Shown here piece by piece: positions 38,012 to 41,986 of a stretch of 41,986 nt of DNA. The stretch is from Ignavibacteriota bacterium. GTDB lineage: Bacteria; Bacteroidota; Ignavibacteria; Kapaibacteriales; UBA961. Under the pieces are notes generated by a model. The model was given only the letters and a program-made list of their open reading frames with translations. It was not told the origin of the DNA and made no database searches. The position numbers and the translations under genes are program-made. The stretch is taken from assembly GCA_016197185.1 (NCBI GenBank), contig JACPWH010000102.1, positions 1 to 41,986 on the forward strand, given 5' to 3'. Every line of letters begins with the position of its first letter. The stretch's first letter is position 1.

Positions 38012-38824
38012 CTATTGATGAATATTGACAGGACTCCCCACTGAAATATGCCCGGATGCCATTCTGTTGGTATAATATGCACCAAACCATACTTTTCCGG
38101 TGTGGTGGTCACGTCTGAAATTAGCAAGCTCTCGCAGAGGCTCCTGACCCTTTTCGGCAGTTTGTTGGTTGATGGTTGTCACTACACAGCGAGCGCATCG
38201 TTTCCCAAAATCGAAGAGCTTGTTATCAATTTCAAAAACGCGCCAATCATCTTCTGCAAAACTATCCAAATCACCTTCGATAATGATATTTGCGCGGAAT
38301 CTGTCCGATAGCATAGGCTCTTTGATACGGTGATTCAGTTCACGAAGTGAATTTTGAGTGAGGACAAGGAGAGGATGACTATCACAAAAACCAACCGGAT
38401 GTTCACCGACAATCAACCCGGAAGCAACTACCCTGTTGAATGATTCGGAACGGTTGACCAATCTGCACTTACAATTGAGAATATCTGAAAAAAAATCTGC
38501 TGCTTCCCTACCTTCATCATACACAGAAAATGGTGCAGAACCCCACAGTGCAGTATAAAACTCATGCTCTTTCTCTGAATTCAAAGGAAGTTCAATACTG
38601 TCGCCTTTATAAGTAGCCCTAAGAACACCCTTATCAATCGCAGTGCGAACAAGTGCAAGTTCAGGATTATCACGCTGGGAGATTAGTTCTCCGTTTATAT
38701 CGGTTATCATCCACCGTCTATCATTTTCAAATCCGTATTTATCGAGATTTACCTGTTGCAAGGATATTCCTCCGCAGGATTTAATCGGGTAAATGTGGAG
38801 TGAATGGACGGCGGGAGAATTCAT
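38012..38824 (-). CDS. MOSC-domain protein (YcbX/mARC-like)
   Basis: LHIYPIKSCGGISL, ENDRRWMI, FGKRCARCVVTTIN. Confidence 0.85.
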   Translation of the reverse strand: MNSPAVHSLHIYPIKSCGGISLQQVNLDKYGFENDRRWMITDINGELISQRDNPELALVRTAIDKGVLRATYKGDSIELPLNSEKEHEFYTALWGSAPFSVYDEGREAADFFSDILNCKCRLVNRSESFNRVVASGLIVGEHPVGFCDSHPLLVLTQNSLRELNHRIKEPMLSDRFRANIIIEGDLDSFAEDDWRVFEIDNKLFDFGKRCARCVVTTINQQTAEKGQEPLRELANFRRDHHTGKVWFGAYYTNRMASGHISVGSPVNIHQ

Positions 38825-39129
38825 TATTGTGTTTTGATTTAAAGAAAGGAATTAAAAACTATCGACACAATTAGCGGGACATATTTATTTACAGTATTGC
38901 TATTTAAGTATAGCTGTTGAATTATTGAATAAAAACGGGCAAGTATCAGATACTTCTACTACGCTCAGCATGACAATTTTGCTGTTCAATTTATTTATAA
39001 ATACTTAATGTCACACTCAGAGCGCAGTTGAAATGTACAAACAACTGCCAAATTTTCAGTCTATAATACGGATGTACTTTCTTTATACAAAGTATTAGCT
39101 ATGCTAAAGTAGCAACGCCTAATCATATT

Positions 39130-39603
39130 CTAATCTTTAGGTTCCCACAATTGAATTTTATTTCCTTCAATGTCTAAAATATGAACAAATTTTCCATAAT
39201 CATAACTTTCAATTTTATCAACGATAGTTACGTTTTCCTTTCTTAATTCCTCGACCAATGTTTCTAAATTCTCAACTCTATAGTTTATCATAAAGTCTTT
39301 TGTAGATGGCTCAAAATATTTTGTTTTTTCTGCAAAAGGATTCCACTGGGTAAGCCCCTTTTTAGTACTGTCATCAATTTGCCGCCATTCAAAACTTGTT
39401 CCATACGGACTTGTGTTGAAGCCTAGATGTGTTTTATACCATTCATTAATTGCTTTTGGGTTTTTGCATTTGAAAAAAATACCACCAATACCTGTTACTC
39501 TTTTCACTTTTACTGGATTCTGTTGTGATGTCATTGTCTTAAATGCAAAACCGAAGCAAAATGACGTTGCGGTTATCAGGATTATGAAAGTCGCTTTTTT
39601 CAT
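39130..39603 (-). CDS. VOC/glyoxalase-family protein with signal/TM N-terminus
   Basis: GIGGIFFKCKNPKAINEWYKTHLGF ... GKFVHILDIEGNKIQLWEP. Confidence 0.85.
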   Translation of the reverse strand: MKKATFIILITATSFCFGFAFKTMTSQQNPVKVKRVTGIGGIFFKCKNPKAINEWYKTHLGFNTSPYGTSFEWRQIDDSTKKGLTQWNPFAEKTKYFEPSTKDFMINYRVENLETLVEELRKENVTIVDKIESYDYGKFVHILDIEGNKIQLWEPKD

Positions 39604-39870
39604 TGATTATATAAAATTATATTTTTTTAAATAGGGCTGGGATAAAATAATCGCAAGATTACATTCAGAATATTATTTGCCTAAAAAAATGGCAAGTAAT
39701 TAGATGCTTCGACTAAGCTCAGCATGACAATCAATCTCAAGTCACACTGAGCATAATCGTTGTCAGATACCAGCCAAATTATGAATAGTAATTGTGACTA
39801 TTATTTTTTTTCAAGCACTTAACATTTTAAGCGATGTCATTTACAGTTCATGACATCTTTAAATTTGCAC

Positions 39871-39976
39871 GTCATTCAGAGGGCTTCTTAGACCGAAGAA
39901 TCCTTCTGAATGATATGCTCTAAATATTCTATTTTAATGTCATTGGCTTATTTTGTAGGCGGCTTTCGCGACTATC
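39871..39976. repeat. R1 copy D (short inner hairpin plus right outer arm)
   Basis: gtcattcagagggcttcttagaccgaagaatccttctgaatgat; outer gtcattggcttattttgtaggcggctttcgcgactatc. Confidence 0.8.
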
Positions 39977-40072
39977 TGGAACTCAGTATGACAAAACTTC
40001 AAATGCGTAATTAATTTTGACCCATACCTAATTTAAGTACTAGGACAGATTTATTTTAAATAACGAACGGTT

Positions 40073-40172
40073 GTCATTCTGAGGTCTTCTTAGACCGAAG
40101 AATCTCCGTTTGAGCGTGACATCTACTTGTCGGATGTACAAACGGAGATTCTTCGTTACCGCTCAGAATGAC
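40073..40172. repeat. R1 copy E
   Basis: gtcattctgaggtcttcttagaccgaagaatctccgtttg ... caaacggagattcttcgttaccgctcagaatgac. Confidence 0.9.
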
Positions 40173-40268
40173 AAAACTTCAAATAGATAATTAATTCTGT
40201 CCTGCTACTTAACTGTTTTTACAATTTATACTTTGCAAATACAAATCTGTCACCTAATATTACTTACT

Positions 40269-41986
40269 TCACCGATAAAACACCGGAAACTTCTTAGGGT
40301 TCGATTCATTCATCACATCATACACACATTCAAAAATATGCTCCATTTCGGGTTTCGAGAAGTAATTGCCGTCTGTGCCATAGGCAGGACGGTGTTCTTT
40401 CGCCGCAAGTGTTCGCGGACCAGAATCGAGATACTTATACCCGTTCTGCACATCGAGTACTTCACGCATCATATATGCTGTTGTTCCACCGGGGACATCT
40501 TCGTCCACAAAGACAATTCGGTTGGTTTTGCGAAGGGATTCCACAATTTTTCCATTAATATCGAACGGCAAAAGAGTTTGAACATCAATCACTTCAGATG
40601 ATATGCCCGTTTTCGCAAGAGTTTCCGCAGCATCAAGTGCAGTTTTGCAAGTTGCACCATAGGTTACTATTGTAATATCAGTACCCTCTCTGATTACCTC
40701 CGGCACTCCAAGCGGAACAGTGTATTCTCCCACATTCGACGGTAATTTTTCTTTCAGACGATACCCGTTCAATACTTCGACAATCAAAGCCGGTTCGTCT
40801 GCTTTTAGAAGAAGATTATAGAATCCTGCAGCTTGGGTCATATTACGCGGCACGCACACATGGATACCTCGCAAAAGATTTATTATACCTGCCATCGGGC
40901 TTCCACTATGCCACACACCTTCCAAACGGTGTCCGCGGGTACGGATGATGACCGGGGCTTTTTGTCCCCCCTTAGTACGCCACTGCACAGTTGCCAAATC
41001 GTCCGACATAATTTGGAGCGGGTACAGCAGATAATCCAAATATTGAATTTCTACAATCGGACGCAAGCCGCGCATTGCCATTCCGATTGCCTGCCCCATA
41101 ATCGTCACTTCGCGGATACCGGTATCCGACACCCGCAACTCTCCGTGCTTGGCTTGCAATCCTGCAAATCCCTGATTCACATCTCCAATTTTACCAACAT
41201 CCTCCCCAAATGCAATTACACGGGGGTCACGGGTAAGTGCAGCATCAAAGCACGCATTCATTACCTCGGAACCGTTAATCATCGGGGAGTCTGCATTGTA
41301 CGTTGCTGCAATAGCTTGGACTTTTAAGGCAGATTCTTTGGATTCACTATAGAGATATGAACTGTATCGTTCTGCTCCTATTTTTTCCTGAGATATTTTC
41401 CAATCGACCAATTGTTGTTTTGAAGCGATTGCCTCGTTGCGAGTGATGAGCAACACCTTGTGAATCGCGCTCATATAATCCTTGCGAAACGGCTCACGAA
41501 TGGAACAAAGTTCCTGGTTAATTTTGTGTATTTCAGCTGAATTTGCAGATTCGTTTGCAGTTTGCGTAAGCATCTGAGAAACAGTATGTATCTCCGTAAT
41601 AATCGGCTGGAGATATGCTTGCCATGCTTCTTCTTTCCACGAACGTACAAGAGCAATGTCTTCTTTCTCAAATTCATCCAACTGCTTGGCAGTCGCTAAG
41701 TTTTCGCCGATCATCCAGTCGCGCATTCTTGTTACCGCGTCGAAATCCGCCTCCCATTGCAAACGCTCCTTGGATTTATAGCGTTCGTGACTGCCGGAGG
41801 TTGAGTGTCCCTGTGGCTGGGTAACTTCAATTACATGAATAAGCTGCGGAACGTGTTCGGTTCGGGCAATTTCAGCAGCACGTTTGTATATATCCACCAA
41901 TGCGGGATAGTCCCACGCTTTTACCACGTGAATATCATAACCGTCAGTTGAACCGGGTTTGCGCTGGAAACCGCTCAGAACCTCAC
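40269..41986 (-). CDS. Fused alpha/beta E1 component of a 2-oxoacid dehydrogenase, N-terminus beyond window
   Basis: Beta-subunit motifs FGEDVGKIGDVNQGFAGLQAKHGELRVSDTGIREVTIMGQAIGMAMRGLRPIVEIQYLDYL; alpha-type GHSTSGSHERYKSKERLQWE; ORF open through window end (EVLSGFQRKPGSTDGYDIHVVKAW). Confidence 0.85.
   Translation of the reverse strand, partial: EVLSGFQRKPGSTDGYDIHVVKAWDYPALVDIYKRAAEIARTEHVPQLIHVIEVTQPQGHSTSGSHERYKSKERLQWEADFDAVTRMRDWMIGENLATAKQLDEFEKEDIALVRSWKEEAWQAYLQPIITEIHTVSQMLTQTANESANSAEIHKINQELCSIREPFRKDYMSAIHKVLLITRNEAIASKQQLVDWKISQEKIGAERYSSYLYSESKESALKVQAIAATYNADSPMINGSEVMNACFDAALTRDPRVIAFGEDVGKIGDVNQGFAGLQAKHGELRVSDTGIREVTIMGQAIGMAMRGLRPIVEIQYLDYLLYPLQIMSDDLATVQWRTKGGQKAPVIIRTRGHRLEGVWHSGSPMAGIINLLRGIHVCVPRNMTQAAGFYNLLLKADEPALIVEVLNGYRLKEKLPSNVGEYTVPLGVPEVIREGTDITIVTYGATCKTALDAAETLAKTGISSEVIDVQTLLPFDINGKIVESLRKTNRIVFVDEDVPGGTTAYMMREVLDVQNGYKYLDSGPRTLAAKEHRPAYGTDGNYFSKPEMEHIFECVYDVMNESNPKKFPVFYR

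Noticed and set aside
40833-41327. 164-aa + strand ORF
   Set aside because: Antisense to the fused E1 dehydrogenase gene.

Overview
This 42 kb window is a chromosomal region from a Bacteroidota/Chlorobiota-type (FCB group) bacterium. The lineage call rests on TAnnTTTG promoter boxes, type IX secretion (T9SS)-style C-termini, and an ArgF'-type acetyl/succinylornithine carbamoyltransferase beside argB/argE/argH. Most of it is housekeeping or metabolic: lysA, bamD, gmhA, AI-2E transporter, AsmA-like, PolB-type exonuclease, YfhO, PAP2, TlpA-like, SASA esterase, MOSC, cyclase, VOC and a fused E1 dehydrogenase. Unusual points: (1) an intact tRNA-Leu(UAA) with terminator and a 13-bp tandem array, followed 1.27 kb later by a decayed copy of the same tRNA/terminator/array module; each module is followed by orphan genes. 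(2) Three conserved genes (plsC, argH, ndh) each look internally deleted, with their conserved C-termini still readable in another frame. A TPR-histidine kinase is also interrupted. (3) At least two families of dispersed, nested inverted repeats sit between genes. (4) A two-gene membrane/periplasmic pair has GldL/GldM-like architecture. (5) A DUF91/NucS-like nuclease is translationally coupled to a small acidic ORF. All family names come from reading the translations; no database search was run.
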